A stretch of DNA of 64,000 nt from an uncultured Flavobacteriales bacterium (GCA_943789505.1 CALSUJ010000001.1:248001-312000), one strand, 5' to 3'; numbered from the stretch's first letter, positions 49,287 to 59,528 are shown. Program-made: numbers and translations. Notes: generated by a model not told the origin, from the sequence alone.

Positions 49287-51074
49287 ATGTCAAAAACTAA
49301 GAGTAATAAATCAAAATCCAATACTGGTAATGTAATTGACTTTGTATTGTTAAAAAGGGTACTTGCTTTTGCAAAACCCTATAGTCTTCAATTTACCATT
49401 GCGGCTATTTCAGCTGTTTTGCTTTCTATTTTAGGGCCTATGCGTCCTATGCTTATCAACTATGCAATTGACAATTATATCCTCATTCAAAATAAGGAAA
49501 AGCTGTTGAATATTACTACTTTGTTGTTGTGTTTATTGTTTGTTGAAGCATTTATACAATTCTTTTATATTTACCTTTCCACTTGGATAGGGCAGCATGT
49601 TATTCAGGATTTGAGGGCTAAAATTTTTAAGCATATTCTATCTCTTAAAATGAAGTATTTTGACAATACACCTATAGGTACTCTGGTTACCCGTGCTGTT
49701 TCGGACATTGAAACCATTGCCGATATTTTCTCTCAAGGGCTTTTGGTTATTATTGCGGAATTGTTAAAGTTGGTAGTGGTAGTAATTATGATGTTTTATA
49801 CCGATTGGCGCTTGGCAATTATTACTATGCTTACCATTCCTATCTTATTGGTAGCTACATCTTGGTTCAAGCGAAATATCAAAGCTTCTTTTCAGGACGT
49901 TCGTGAGCAAGTTTCTCAGCTCAATACTTTTGTCCAGGAACATATTGTGGGTATGAATGTTGTTCAGATTTTTAATAGGGAACAGGCAGAATACAAAAAG
50001 TTCAAAACGATTAATCAATCTCATAGAAATGCGCACTTGCGTTCTATTTTCTATTATGCAGTATTTTTTCCAATTGTTGAGGTGCTTTCGGCTATGTCCA
50101 TTGGGTTAATTGTTTGGTATGGTGGACAAGGTATCCTGTCCGGAAAAGACATTACAGTTGGGGAGTTAATCGCCTTTATTTTGTTTATCCACATGATGTT
50201 TCGTCCTATTAGACAACTTGCCGATAGGTTCAATATTTTACAGATGGGAATTGTAGGTTCCGAGCGTGTTTTTAAAGTATTGGATACTGACACAAAAATT
50301 ACTGACTTAGGAAAAAATACGCTTGAAAATATGGCAGGGGCTATTTCTTTTAAGGATGTTGATTTTTCTTACAAACAAGATGAGTGGGTGCTAAAGGGCT
50401 TAACTTTTGATATTAAAGCTGGAAAAATGTTGGCTTTGGTAGGTAGAACGGGTGCAGGTAAAACTTCTATCATCTCTGTGCTGAATCGTTTTTATGAAAC
50501 TCAAAAAGGGACAATTGCTATTGATGGTATAGATATTGATACTGTACAATTAGCTAACCTAAGAGAAAATATTGCTCTTGTACAGCAAGAAGTATTCTTG
50601 TTTTCAGATTCTATTTTTAATAATATTACTTTGTTTGATACTCATATTACTAGAGTTAAAATTATTGAAGCTGCAAAGGAAATTGGGGTGCACAACTTTA
50701 TTGAAGCTCTACCGAATGCTTACGATTATGTGGTTGGGGAAAGGGGTGTTACACTTTCGGCAGGGCAAAGGCAGTTGATTGCTTTCTTAAGGGTGTATGT
50801 GCGTAATCCTAAAATATTAATTTTGGATGAAGCTACTTCATCCATTGATACTGCTACTGAGGAGTTGTTACAAAATGCCTTAGAAAAGCTATCCAAAGAC
50901 CGAACAACTATTGTTATTGCTCACAGGTTATCTACTGTTGTTAAGGCCGATAAAATATTGCACCTAAAAAATGGGTCAGTATTAGAGGAGGGAACGCATA
51001 AACATTTATTGCAAAGTGGAGGTGCTTATGCCGAAATGTATAATTTACAGGAGTCCGTTAGTTTGGATAAGTAA
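49287..51074 (+). CDS. ABC-type multidrug/lipid exporter, fused permease-ATPase
   Basis: A 595-residue half-transporter of the MsbA/MDR type. The six-helix membrane domain covers about residues 1-330. The ATPase domain has Walker A LVGRTGAGKTSIISVLNRF (about 388), Q-loop NIALVQQEVFLFSD, signature TLSAGQRQLIAFLRV (about 490), and Walker B ILILDEATSSID. The signature is LSAGQ rather than LSGGQ, a tolerated variant. It works as a dimer; the substrate is unknown. It is adjacent to truA with no gap. Confidence 0.94.
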   Translation: MSKTKSNKSKSNTGNVIDFVLLKRVLAFAKPYSLQFTIAAISAVLLSILGPMRPMLINYAIDNYILIQNKEKLLNITTLLLCLLFVEAFIQFFYIYLSTWIGQHVIQDLRAKIFKHILSLKMKYFDNTPIGTLVTRAVSDIETIADIFSQGLLVIIAELLKLVVVVIMMFYTDWRLAIITMLTIPILLVATSWFKRNIKASFQDVREQVSQLNTFVQEHIVGMNVVQIFNREQAEYKKFKTINQSHRNAHLRSIFYYAVFFPIVEVLSAMSIGLIVWYGGQGILSGKDITVGELIAFILFIHMMFRPIRQLADRFNILQMGIVGSERVFKVLDTDTKITDLGKNTLENMAGAISFKDVDFSYKQDEWVLKGLTFDIKAGKMLALVGRTGAGKTSIISVLNRFYETQKGTIAIDGIDIDTVQLANLRENIALVQQEVFLFSDSIFNNITLFDTHITRVKIIEAAKEIGVHNFIEALPNAYDYVVGERGVTLSAGQRQLIAFLRVYVRNPKILILDEATSSIDTATEELLQNALEKLSKDRTTIVIAHRLSTVVKADKILHLKNGSVLEEGTHKHLLQSGGAYAEMYNLQESVSLDK

Positions 51075-51089
51075 GATTATATTTTATAC

Positions 51090-51122
51090 TTGCACTAGGT
51101 TATGGTATTTTTTTTAAATTTG
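51090..51122 (+). promoter_or_regulatory. Promoter of the choice-of-anchor L protein gene
   Basis: TTG at 51090-51092, a 22-base spacer, then TAAATTTG at 51115-51122, matching the Bacteroidota -33/-7 pattern. The ATG at 51128 is 5 bases after the -7 box, so the 5' leader would be very short or absent. Confidence 0.65.
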
Positions 51123-51127
51123 CGGAT

Positions 51128-53197
51128 ATGAAAAAAATGCTTTCATTTTTATTGCTTCTACATACGTATAGTTTAAGTGCGCAAATTATTGTTGATAATA
51201 ATGCTCCATATGACGATCCAACTTGGTTAGTAGATAATGTTTTGTTAGGAGGTGGTATTACAGCCTCTAACTATTCTTATCAAGGCGATTCTTCTCAAAT
51301 AGGTTGGTTTGATGCGGTAAATACTAATTTAGGACTCGATAGTGGTATTGTCCTTTGCACAGGAGATATTTATTCTCTCGATCCAATAAACGGAAGTACT
51401 TTTCCTTTTATGACAAATATTGTTACTGACCCTGATTTATTAGCGGTAGCGAATTCAGTTCCAGGAATGATTGGACAAACTTTTACGGTATCCTCTATCA
51501 ATGATGTAGCTATTTTAGAGTTTGATTTTATACCAACTTCTGATTCTTTAATCTTTAAATATGTATTTGGCTCTCAAGAATATTTTGGCTTTGAAAATAC
51601 ATCCTATAATGATGTTTTCGGTTTTTTTCTTTCAGGACCTGGTATTACTGGTCCTTGGACTGCACCTGCGATTCATCCAAATGGTTCTATAAATCTTGCT
51701 ATTGTTCCTAATACACTGCCACCTTTACCCATTTCTATTTCGTCAATTAATAGTGTTACTCCAATTAATCAGCAATACTTTGTTCCAAATCAAGGGACAG
51801 GTTTAGATACAATTGCTGATGCTGATGGTTTTACTACTTTGCTTACTGCTCGTGCTTTGGTTCAATGTGGTGAAACGTATCATATTCGTTTGGCAATTGC
51901 AGATGGTTCAGATGGAGGGCTAAATTCATATGTTTGGTTGGATGCAGGAAGTTTTTTTTCGCCTGAACTAGAAATAATTGATAATTTTGATATTGATTCT
52001 TTAGTAATGAATATACCTTGTAATTCATCTATTACGCTTTCTGCTGATGGAGGAACAGCAGCTATTTATGAATGGTATGATTCAACCTCTACATTAATTT
52101 CAACAGATTCGTTTATTATAGTTGGTCCAGGTACTTATTGGGTACAAGCGAGCTCTTTTGGATGTCCTGTTAACTCTGATACATTAAGAGTTGTAGCTGA
52201 TGAATCTCCTTCTTTTGATTTTGGTTTAGATTATAATATTCCCTGTAATGCAAAAACTCTACTTGATCCATTGATAACAGGAGGGTTAGGAAGCTTGTTT
52301 TATCAATACTCATGGAGTAATGGTAGTGATTCTTCATCAGTTATGGTATCAGAAGGGACTTATATACTAGATGTGGATGATGGTAGCGGATGTAATTTTA
52401 AAGATACTATTATTATCACTGAAGATGCTATTCCTAAAGCTACTATATCAGGTGGAGGTTCAATTTGTGATGATGGAACAACAACTAGTATTACCTTCAC
52501 TTTTAATGGTTTATTACCTTGGGATTTAATATACACAGATGGTACTGATAGTATTTATAAAGATAATATTTCAACATCTATCTATACAATTTCTACTTTC
52601 AGAGCAGGATTATATGATATTATCTTAGCTGATGATGTTAATGACTGTATAGCAGATACATCTGGTGGTAAAGTTGAGGTAATTGTTAATGAATTGCCTA
52701 TTGCTGTTATTACTCCATCTGAAATCACAATTTATGAGGGTGAGGTTATCACCTTAACTGTTGGCGAATATCAGCTTTATGAATGGTATAATTCTGAAGA
52801 TAATTTACTATCAGTACATTCAGATTTAAGTGTGACGGATTCTGATTCATATTATGTTCTTGTTACAGATGAAAATAACTGTAAAGATTATTCAGAAAAT
52901 GCAATTGTTCATACCCTTGGTAGAACAGAATTATATATTCCAACTGCTTTTACTCCAAATGGAGATGATCATAATGAACTTTTTGTTATTCACGCTAATA
53001 ATATTTATTCATACAACATTAAAATATATAATAAATGGGGTGATAAATTATTTGTAAGTGATACAATTTATAAATCTTGGGATGGTACCTTTGATAGTAA
53101 TAAAGTGCAGCAAGGGGCTTATTATTACAATATTGAAGTAATAGGTGAGGACAATCAACTATTTGTTAAGTCAGGTAAAATTAATGTAGTTTATTAA
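51128..53197 (+). CDS. T9SS type B secreted protein with choice-of-anchor L domain
   Basis: A 689-residue protein with a short signal peptide (core LSFLLLLHTYSLSAQ). A choice-of-anchor L domain covers about 25-270: WLVDNVLLGGGITASNYSY, GLDSGIVLCTGDI, FGSQEYFGFENTSYNDVFGF, AIADGSDGGLNSYVWLDAGSF. Ig-like and SprB-like segments follow (for example LDVDDGSGCNFKDTIIITE). The C-terminal T9SS type B sorting domain has LYIPTAFTPNGDDHNELFVI and YNKWGDKLFVS. It is first in a three-gene same-strand cluster, with 3 bases to the next gene. Confidence 0.92.
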   Translation: MKKMLSFLLLLHTYSLSAQIIVDNNAPYDDPTWLVDNVLLGGGITASNYSYQGDSSQIGWFDAVNTNLGLDSGIVLCTGDIYSLDPINGSTFPFMTNIVTDPDLLAVANSVPGMIGQTFTVSSINDVAILEFDFIPTSDSLIFKYVFGSQEYFGFENTSYNDVFGFFLSGPGITGPWTAPAIHPNGSINLAIVPNTLPPLPISISSINSVTPINQQYFVPNQGTGLDTIADADGFTTLLTARALVQCGETYHIRLAIADGSDGGLNSYVWLDAGSFFSPELEIIDNFDIDSLVMNIPCNSSITLSADGGTAAIYEWYDSTSTLISTDSFIIVGPGTYWVQASSFGCPVNSDTLRVVADESPSFDFGLDYNIPCNAKTLLDPLITGGLGSLFYQYSWSNGSDSSSVMVSEGTYILDVDDGSGCNFKDTIIITEDAIPKATISGGGSICDDGTTTSITFTFNGLLPWDLIYTDGTDSIYKDNISTSIYTISTFRAGLYDIILADDVNDCIADTSGGKVEVIVNELPIAVITPSEITIYEGEVITLTVGEYQLYEWYNSEDNLLSVHSDLSVTDSDSYYVLVTDENNCKDYSENAIVHTLGRTELYIPTAFTPNGDDHNELFVIHANNIYSYNIKIYNKWGDKLFVSDTIYKSWDGTFDSNKVQQGAYYYNIEVIGEDNQLFVKSGKINVVY

Positions 53198-53200
53198 AAA

Positions 53201-55924
53201 ATGAAAAATATATTATTATTTATAGCAGTTCTTTTAAGTTTAAATTTATCCTCTCAAACAACTGATTGGGTTAAATCATTTGGAGGTTCAAAATCTGATA
53301 AGGGTATTAGTATTGGTGTTGACTCATTAGGATATGTATATATAAGTGGTTATTTTAATAATAATGCAGATTTTGGATCTTTTAATCTAGTTTACAATGG
53401 GTCACAAGGCAATAATAAAGATATGTTTGTTGCAAAGCTTGATTCATTTGGTACTGTAATATGGGCTATTTCTGGTGGAGGCGGCCCTTATGATGATAGA
53501 GCTTTAGGTATGCATGTAACACCTGGAGGTGATGTGTTTTTAACTGGAACTTTTTGGGGAAATATTACATTTCCATACAATCAAACTCCTAATTTTACCG
53601 CAAATGGAAACGGCTATGACACTTCAATGCTGACTAAGATTGATAAAGATGGAAACTGTGTTTTTGCCAGAGGTTTTGGCGCAAATACTGGTGGGCCTTG
53701 TCCATGGCCAATGTATGATGGTGATGACCACTCGTATGACGTAAAGGTAGATGGTGATGGTTTTATTTATGTGACAGGCTTTTGGTCAGGAGATGATGCT
53801 GATTTTGATGGGTTTACTTTAACTAATCCAAATTGGAATAATTCTTGTCAACCAGCAGGATATATTGCAAAGTTAGATTCATTAGGGAATTTTATTTGGG
53901 TAGACAAGTTTGATGGTATAAAAGACCAGAGAGGATCTAGAGACAATCGATTGGCAATTGATGAATTTTCAAATATTTATGTTGTTGGTGGTTTTGAAAA
54001 CACAGGTTCTTATGGTCCATTTTCTGTAACTTCTAACGGAGATTGGGATGCCTTCTTATTTAAGATGGATAAGGATGGTAATTGGATATGGGCTAAAAAT
54101 ATTGGTAGTAACAAATCAGATAGAGCTAATTCCATTGCTATTGATATATGTAATGATATTTATATTACTGGCGAGTATCGTAACCCTATGGTTTTTCCTG
54201 GAGCAAACGCCTCAAATGGAACAGATACTTTAAGTCATAAACAAAGAAGAGATGTCTTTGTAGCTAAAATAAATAATCAGGGAGATTGGAAATGGGCGAA
54301 GCGTGCAAGAGGAAAGGATACTGATAAACCATATCAAATGTCAGTAGATATTAATAAGCAAGTTTTTATTTGTGGTACTTCAAAAGATTCTATAAAGTTT
54401 AATGATAATTTAATAATCTCTCCTCCTAATATTAATGATACAAGTGCTAGTGCTTTTGTTTCGCAGCTCGATGGAAATGGAAATGGTGAATGGCTTTGGG
54501 CAAAATTAGGAGGAAGTTTTACTGATGATGATGATAGAGCAGGTGATATTTGTCCTGATGGTTTTGGAAATGTATATGCTGTGGGTTTCTTTGAGGATAT
54601 TGCTAACTTTGACGGGACAACCTTATCATCACTAGGAAAAAAAGATATTTTTGTATGGAAGATGAGTATGATTCCTGGTAGTTTTACTTATAACAATACT
54701 TCTGAAACTATCTTAAGAGATAGTATGGTTTTTAATCCTGCTGATACCGGAGTTTTTACAACCTCATTTTTAGTGATTGATGGCTGTGATACTGCTTTTG
54801 TTGATTCTGTAGTGCATCAAAAACTAGGAGTACAGATTAATTACAATGTTAATAATGCTGGAACAGCTACTTTTGCAATTAATGGAGTAATCCAGGCTAT
54901 GCCTTATTCTCAGAATTATTGGGCTGGGGAAACAATAAATATAGAAGCTATCCTGCAAGCAAATTGGCTTTTTAGCCAATGGATGTCTTATGCTAATAAT
55001 GTATCTCCAACTATAACAAGTGTAATAGCTTCATTTGTTGCAAATGTTTCTGATTCTTGCGTTTTATATACTCATCCTCAACCTCTTCTTTCAGCATTTA
55101 TTTCAGGCAATGATAGTGTTTGTTTAAATGCAAATTATGATGCTCAAGTGTCAATTGCATTTAATGGTGCGGTAAGCCCTCATACTTTAGTTTATGCAAT
55201 TGATGGTATTAGTCAACCTCCTATTACTACAACTCTAAATCCGTATATTATCAACACAAAACAGGAGGGTGTCTATACTTTACTTTCTTTTAATGATGCT
55301 ATTGCTATTGGATGGGTTTCTGGTAGTGCTTTAGTAACTGTTAGGCAATCACCAATAGCTAACTTTGAACCGCAACCTGATAGTATGACTATCATTTACA
55401 CGACTACTCAGTTAATTGATAAATCAGTAGTAGATACAAGTGTTAATATTGTAAGTTGGAATTGGAATTTTGGGGATAATACTCCTGCTGATTCTGCAAG
55501 AAATCCTTATCATACTTATAAAGATTCAGTAGGGATTTATCAAATAAGTTTAATTGTTATGGATAACGTAGGTTGTAGTGATACTAGCTATAAACAGCTT
55601 TGGGTGCTGGATGATTATTGGATGTATATACCTAATAGTTTCACACCAGATTTAGATGGGATAAATGATGTTTTCTGTATCAAATATCATGGGGTGCGGA
55701 AAGAGACTTTCTATTTTAATGTATATGATCGTTTTTCTACTTTGGTGTATACAACATCTAATATTACTGACTTAGACTGTGAATTAAATTCAAATGCTTG
55801 GGACGGAAAACATTATTTGTCCAAAAAAGAATTACCTTTAGGGTCTTATATTTATGAAATGTATTTCCAAGATTTTGAAGGGTGGAAACATCAGGAATCA
55901 GGTCATATAATTATTGTTAGATAA
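53201..55924 (+). CDS. T9SS type B secreted protein with beta-propeller repeats and PKD domain
   Basis: A 907-residue protein with a signal peptide (MKNILLFIAVLLSLNLSSQ). SBBP-like beta-propeller repeats cover about 20-500 (DWVKSFGGSKSDKGISIGVD, GYVYISGYFNNNADFG, IYVTGFWSGDDADF). An InlB-like beta repeat segment (GVQINYNVNNAGTATFAING) starts at about 540, a PKD domain lies at about 723-803 (SWNWNFGDNTPADSARNPYHTY is its core), and a type B sorting domain is at 805-907. From about residue 497 it is closely similar to the next protein, so the two share a duplicated C-terminal half. Confidence 0.92.
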   Translation: MKNILLFIAVLLSLNLSSQTTDWVKSFGGSKSDKGISIGVDSLGYVYISGYFNNNADFGSFNLVYNGSQGNNKDMFVAKLDSFGTVIWAISGGGGPYDDRALGMHVTPGGDVFLTGTFWGNITFPYNQTPNFTANGNGYDTSMLTKIDKDGNCVFARGFGANTGGPCPWPMYDGDDHSYDVKVDGDGFIYVTGFWSGDDADFDGFTLTNPNWNNSCQPAGYIAKLDSLGNFIWVDKFDGIKDQRGSRDNRLAIDEFSNIYVVGGFENTGSYGPFSVTSNGDWDAFLFKMDKDGNWIWAKNIGSNKSDRANSIAIDICNDIYITGEYRNPMVFPGANASNGTDTLSHKQRRDVFVAKINNQGDWKWAKRARGKDTDKPYQMSVDINKQVFICGTSKDSIKFNDNLIISPPNINDTSASAFVSQLDGNGNGEWLWAKLGGSFTDDDDRAGDICPDGFGNVYAVGFFEDIANFDGTTLSSLGKKDIFVWKMSMIPGSFTYNNTSETILRDSMVFNPADTGVFTTSFLVIDGCDTAFVDSVVHQKLGVQINYNVNNAGTATFAINGVIQAMPYSQNYWAGETINIEAILQANWLFSQWMSYANNVSPTITSVIASFVANVSDSCVLYTHPQPLLSAFISGNDSVCLNANYDAQVSIAFNGAVSPHTLVYAIDGISQPPITTTLNPYIINTKQEGVYTLLSFNDAIAIGWVSGSALVTVRQSPIANFEPQPDSMTIIYTTTQLIDKSVVDTSVNIVSWNWNFGDNTPADSARNPYHTYKDSVGIYQISLIVMDNVGCSDTSYKQLWVLDDYWMYIPNSFTPDLDGINDVFCIKYHGVRKETFYFNVYDRFSTLVYTTSNITDLDCELNSNAWDGKHYLSKKELPLGSYIYEMYFQDFEGWKHQESGHIIIVR

Positions 55925-55939
55925 GAATTGTTTAGTTTT

Positions 55940-58042
55940 ATGAAAAAAATAATATTTCTTGTTAGTGTAATATGTTTAAGTATTTATCCATTGTATGCTC
56001 AAATTATATTAAATAATGATACTACAGTATGTAGCATGCAAATTATCAATTTGAATGCTTTAAGTTCTGGTGTAAGTAGTATGCAGTCAGATGATTCTCA
56101 TGATTCAATTAGAGATATAGGTTTTACATTTAATTTTTATGGACAACCTTACACGCAACTTGTGATTTCTGGTAATGGCTATATTACTTTTGATCTTACT
56201 CAAGCAAATCAATATTCTCCTTATTCTATTAACACTCCAATACCTAATCCTGGCAGCATGCCAGAAAATGCAATTATGGCTCCCTGGCATGATATTAATA
56301 CAGGCGCCGGAGGAGGTGTCTATTATGGGACAACAGGAGTAGCTCCAAATAGAGTGTTTATAGTGACATGGTGTGCAGTGCCAATGTTTTCTTGTACTTC
56401 CAATCTACTTACCTCACAGGTAGTTTTATATGAGGGAACTAATAAAATTGAAATGTTTCTCCAGGATAAACCGCTTTGTATAACTTGGAATGGAGGAGCT
56501 GCAGTTCAAGGATTAGTAGATGCAACAAGTACTAATTTTGATATAGTTGATGATCCTGTTCTCTTACTGCCAAGAAATTGGCCATTAACTTGGACAGCAA
56601 CAAATGAGGGTTGGGAGTTCATTCCAAGTGGAGCTACTTCTTATGTAATTAATGCAATTCCTTTTCTTCCTATTATTGCTGGTGCAGTAACTTGGACAGA
56701 TGAAATAGGGAATGTTTTAGGTGTAGGTAGTTTTATAAATGTAACGCCAATAGTTACTTCGACCTACTTTGCTACTATTCAAAGTCAGTGTTCTGGAACG
56801 GTTGCTGATTCGGTTACTATCACTATTGCAACAGTTAATAATACTTATGATACAATTTCTGCTGAGTTGATGGTTTTTAATCCTTCCGATACTGGTGTAT
56901 TTATAACTCAATCTTATTCTATAACTGGATGTGATACTGCTTTTACTGACTCAATCATTCATCAAAGATTAGGGGTACAGATTAATTTCAATGTCAATAA
57001 TCCAGGTACTGCTACTTTAGCTATTAATGGAATTGTTCAGGCTATGCCTTACTCTCAGAATTATTGGGCAGAAGAAAGCATAAGTATAATTGCAAGTATA
57101 CAGCCTAACTGGATGTTTGTTAAATGGCGAACCTATAGTAATTCTGTATTACCGAATGCCAATAGCGCAACCGCTACTTTCTTAGCTAATGTAAGTGACT
57201 CTTGCGTGATTATTACCGATTTTTTAAATGCTTTTATTTCAGGAAATGATACTCTTTGTGATAATGAAAATATGGATGCTGAGGTGAAAATTTATTTTAC
57301 TGGAGCAACTTCTCCTTTTACTTTTGTTTATGCAATAAATGGTATTTCTCAGCCTTCAATAACTACTAATTCTAATCCTTACATTATTAATACAAATGAG
57401 GAGGGTTCTTATACTCTAACTTCTTTTGAAAATGGTTTAGGATTAATTTCTGGCTCTGCTTTTGTTACCTTTAAGCAAGCACCAACTGCACTTTTTACAA
57501 CTGCAACTGATACTTTGCATGTTTTATTTCCTTCTTTACAATTAAATGATGTAAGTACAGGAAACATTGTATCTTGGCAATGGGATTTTGGCGATAATTC
57601 TTTGCAGGATTACACTGAAAATCCTTATCATACTTTTAAAGACTCAACTGGAATTTATCAAATAAGTTTAATTATAATTGATGATTTTGGTTGTAGTGAC
57701 ACGACCTTTAAACAATTGTGGATTGCGGATGAATATTGGATGTATTTTCCAAATAGTTTCACCCCTGATTTGGATGGTGTGAATGATGTGTTTTGTTTAA
57801 CGCATCATGCAGTAAGAGAATCTACTTTTTATTTTAATGTATATGATCGCTTTTCAACTTTAGTCTATTCAACCGAAAACATTACTGATCTGGAATGCTT
57901 TTTGAATGTTAATGGTTGGGATGGTAAGCATTACAAAACAGGAAAAGACTTACCTTTTGGCACCTATATTTATGAAATGTATTTCCAAGATTTTGAAGGT
58001 TGGAAACATCAAGATGTAGGACAGCTATCTATTATTCGTTAA
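55940..58042 (+). CDS. T9SS type B secreted protein with nidogen-like N-terminal domain
   Basis: A 700-residue protein; the ATG at 55940 gives a signal peptide (KKIIFLVSVICLSIYPLYAQ), better than a TTG four codons upstream. The N-terminal module (about 20-230) has FTFNFYGQPYTQLVISGNGY, MPENAIMAPWHDINTGAGGG and RVFIVTWCAVPMFSC, a nidogen/BNR-like pattern. From about residue 300 to the end it matches the preceding protein: InlB-like segment, PKD domain (WQWDFGDNSLQDY) and type B sorting domain (YFPNSFTPDLDGVNDVFCL). It is probably an outer-surface or released protein. Confidence 0.92.
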   Translation: MKKIIFLVSVICLSIYPLYAQIILNNDTTVCSMQIINLNALSSGVSSMQSDDSHDSIRDIGFTFNFYGQPYTQLVISGNGYITFDLTQANQYSPYSINTPIPNPGSMPENAIMAPWHDINTGAGGGVYYGTTGVAPNRVFIVTWCAVPMFSCTSNLLTSQVVLYEGTNKIEMFLQDKPLCITWNGGAAVQGLVDATSTNFDIVDDPVLLLPRNWPLTWTATNEGWEFIPSGATSYVINAIPFLPIIAGAVTWTDEIGNVLGVGSFINVTPIVTSTYFATIQSQCSGTVADSVTITIATVNNTYDTISAELMVFNPSDTGVFITQSYSITGCDTAFTDSIIHQRLGVQINFNVNNPGTATLAINGIVQAMPYSQNYWAEESISIIASIQPNWMFVKWRTYSNSVLPNANSATATFLANVSDSCVIITDFLNAFISGNDTLCDNENMDAEVKIYFTGATSPFTFVYAINGISQPSITTNSNPYIINTNEEGSYTLTSFENGLGLISGSAFVTFKQAPTALFTTATDTLHVLFPSLQLNDVSTGNIVSWQWDFGDNSLQDYTENPYHTFKDSTGIYQISLIIIDDFGCSDTTFKQLWIADEYWMYFPNSFTPDLDGVNDVFCLTHHAVRESTFYFNVYDRFSTLVYSTENITDLECFLNVNGWDGKHYKTGKDLPFGTYIYEMYFQDFEGWKHQDVGQLSIIR

Positions 58043-58076
58043 TTTTATTAAAGTTTTATAAAAAAAATTTATTGCT

Positions 58077-59411
58077 ATGAAATCTATCCTATTTTTCTGC
58101 TTATTACCTCTTTTTTCCTTTGCACAATGCTTAAGTCCAAGTTCTACTTATATCCTTAGTAGTGGGTCTGCTGAAGGTTATGAAAGACCAAGAGTAGTGA
58201 TAACAGCTAATAATAGTCCTTTAGTTATTTGGTCAAAACCTTCTACACCTAAATCAATTAAAGCAAGAAAATGGAATGGTACAGATTTTGATAGTGCTTT
58301 TGATTTGGTAAATGCCGATTTAATGCCTACTGGTTTTATAGGTCCTGAAATTGCTGCAAAGGGCGATACTGTTTATCTTATTTTTGAATCTTTTTTGCAT
58401 AATAATCATGTAATTTATTTAAAGCGTTCTTTCGATGGAGGACTTACTTTTTCTGATACAATCAGAGTTTCTGACAATTCTAACACACACAAATTTGCTA
58501 TGCCAAATATTAGTGTTAGTGAGGATGGAAATCCTGTTGTTTCTTATATGGAGTGTTTGCCAAATTGGACAGATTGGAAGCAAATGGTTAAAACCTCTTT
58601 TGATTTTGGTATGAGTTTCTCACTAGCTGCTGATGTGAGCGCTTTAGCTCCTGGTGAACCTTGTGATTGTTGCCAGTCTACTTTGGTTACTAATGGGGGT
58701 AATGTGTATTTGTTGTTTAGAAATGATGATGTTAATGTTAGAAACTCTTATATTGCAAAATCAACTGATAAAGGCTTAACTTTTACAGCTACTCAGGATT
58801 TAGATGATATAAATTGGGTGTTAAATGCTTGCCCAACTTCCTCAGCAGTAGGAGCTGTACTTGGTGACAGTATTATGGTTGTAAGGCGTAATGGAGGTTC
58901 GGGTATCAATGAGTTGTATAAGTCTAATGTTAATAAAGATGATTTGCAAAAATCTTATTTCACTCAACTAGAATCAGCAGGAAGTCCTTTTCAAGATAAA
59001 GTTGAAATTGCCTCAGATTTGAATTATTTTGTAAGTGTTTGGGAAGAAAGTAGAAATGGAATTAAGGAATCTTTTTATAATGTTATGGGGAGTGATGGTA
59101 AAAGTTTATGTAATGGTGTGATTTCTGATACAGCTACTGTTGGTCATAAGTTAAAACCTGACATCACTTATGGAGGTCCTTATGCTGGAACATTTTCAGT
59201 TGTTTATTCAGCTTCAACTGCAAAGGAAGTACACTTTGTGTATGCTCCATTAATGTCTGTAACTGCTATTAATGAAACTCCTGATTCAAATGATAAGAAA
59301 CTACTTAAAACAGTAAATTTATTAGGTAAAAATGTAATTCCTGAAATTAATAAGCCCTTCATTAATATTTACAATGATGGATCTGTTGAACGAAAAATAG
59401 TTGTTGAATAG
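58077..59411 (+). CDS. Secreted sialidase-like (Asp-box) protein with T9SS type A tail
   Basis: A 444-residue protein with a signal peptide (MKSILFFCLLPLFSFAQ). Asp-box motifs typical of beta-propellers are seen: SFDGGLTFSDTIRV, SFDFGMSFSLAAD and STDKGLTFTATQ. The propeller has a Cys-rich motif EPCDCCQSTL, a possible metal or disulfide site. The sialidase catalytic Arg triad is not apparent, so sialidase activity is not claimed. The end LLGKNVIPEINKPFINIYND followed by a GSVERKIVVE tail is the short type A sorting pattern of flavobacteria. Confidence 0.82.
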   Translation: MKSILFFCLLPLFSFAQCLSPSSTYILSSGSAEGYERPRVVITANNSPLVIWSKPSTPKSIKARKWNGTDFDSAFDLVNADLMPTGFIGPEIAAKGDTVYLIFESFLHNNHVIYLKRSFDGGLTFSDTIRVSDNSNTHKFAMPNISVSEDGNPVVSYMECLPNWTDWKQMVKTSFDFGMSFSLAADVSALAPGEPCDCCQSTLVTNGGNVYLLFRNDDVNVRNSYIAKSTDKGLTFTATQDLDDINWVLNACPTSSAVGAVLGDSIMVVRRNGGSGINELYKSNVNKDDLQKSYFTQLESAGSPFQDKVEIASDLNYFVSVWEESRNGIKESFYNVMGSDGKSLCNGVISDTATVGHKLKPDITYGGPYAGTFSVVYSASTAKEVHFVYAPLMSVTAINETPDSNDKKLLKTVNLLGKNVIPEINKPFINIYNDGSVERKIVVE

Positions 59412-59528
59412 TTAATTTTTTCATGTATTAGAGTTTTTAAATCTCTAACAGAGCTCTATATATTTTGGAAAATAATTAAAGAGAATTTAAAGGAATTGCA
59501 CTCTATAAATTGAAAGATAGAAAGTGTG

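Noticed and set aside
58077-59411. True sialidase activity for the Asp-box protein
   Set aside because: The Asp-boxes show a propeller fold only; the catalytic Arg triad and the Tyr/Glu pair could not be identified.
59429-59447. Hairpin TAGAG...CTCTA after the sialidase-like gene as a terminator
   Set aside because: The stem is only 5 bp and no T run follows it.
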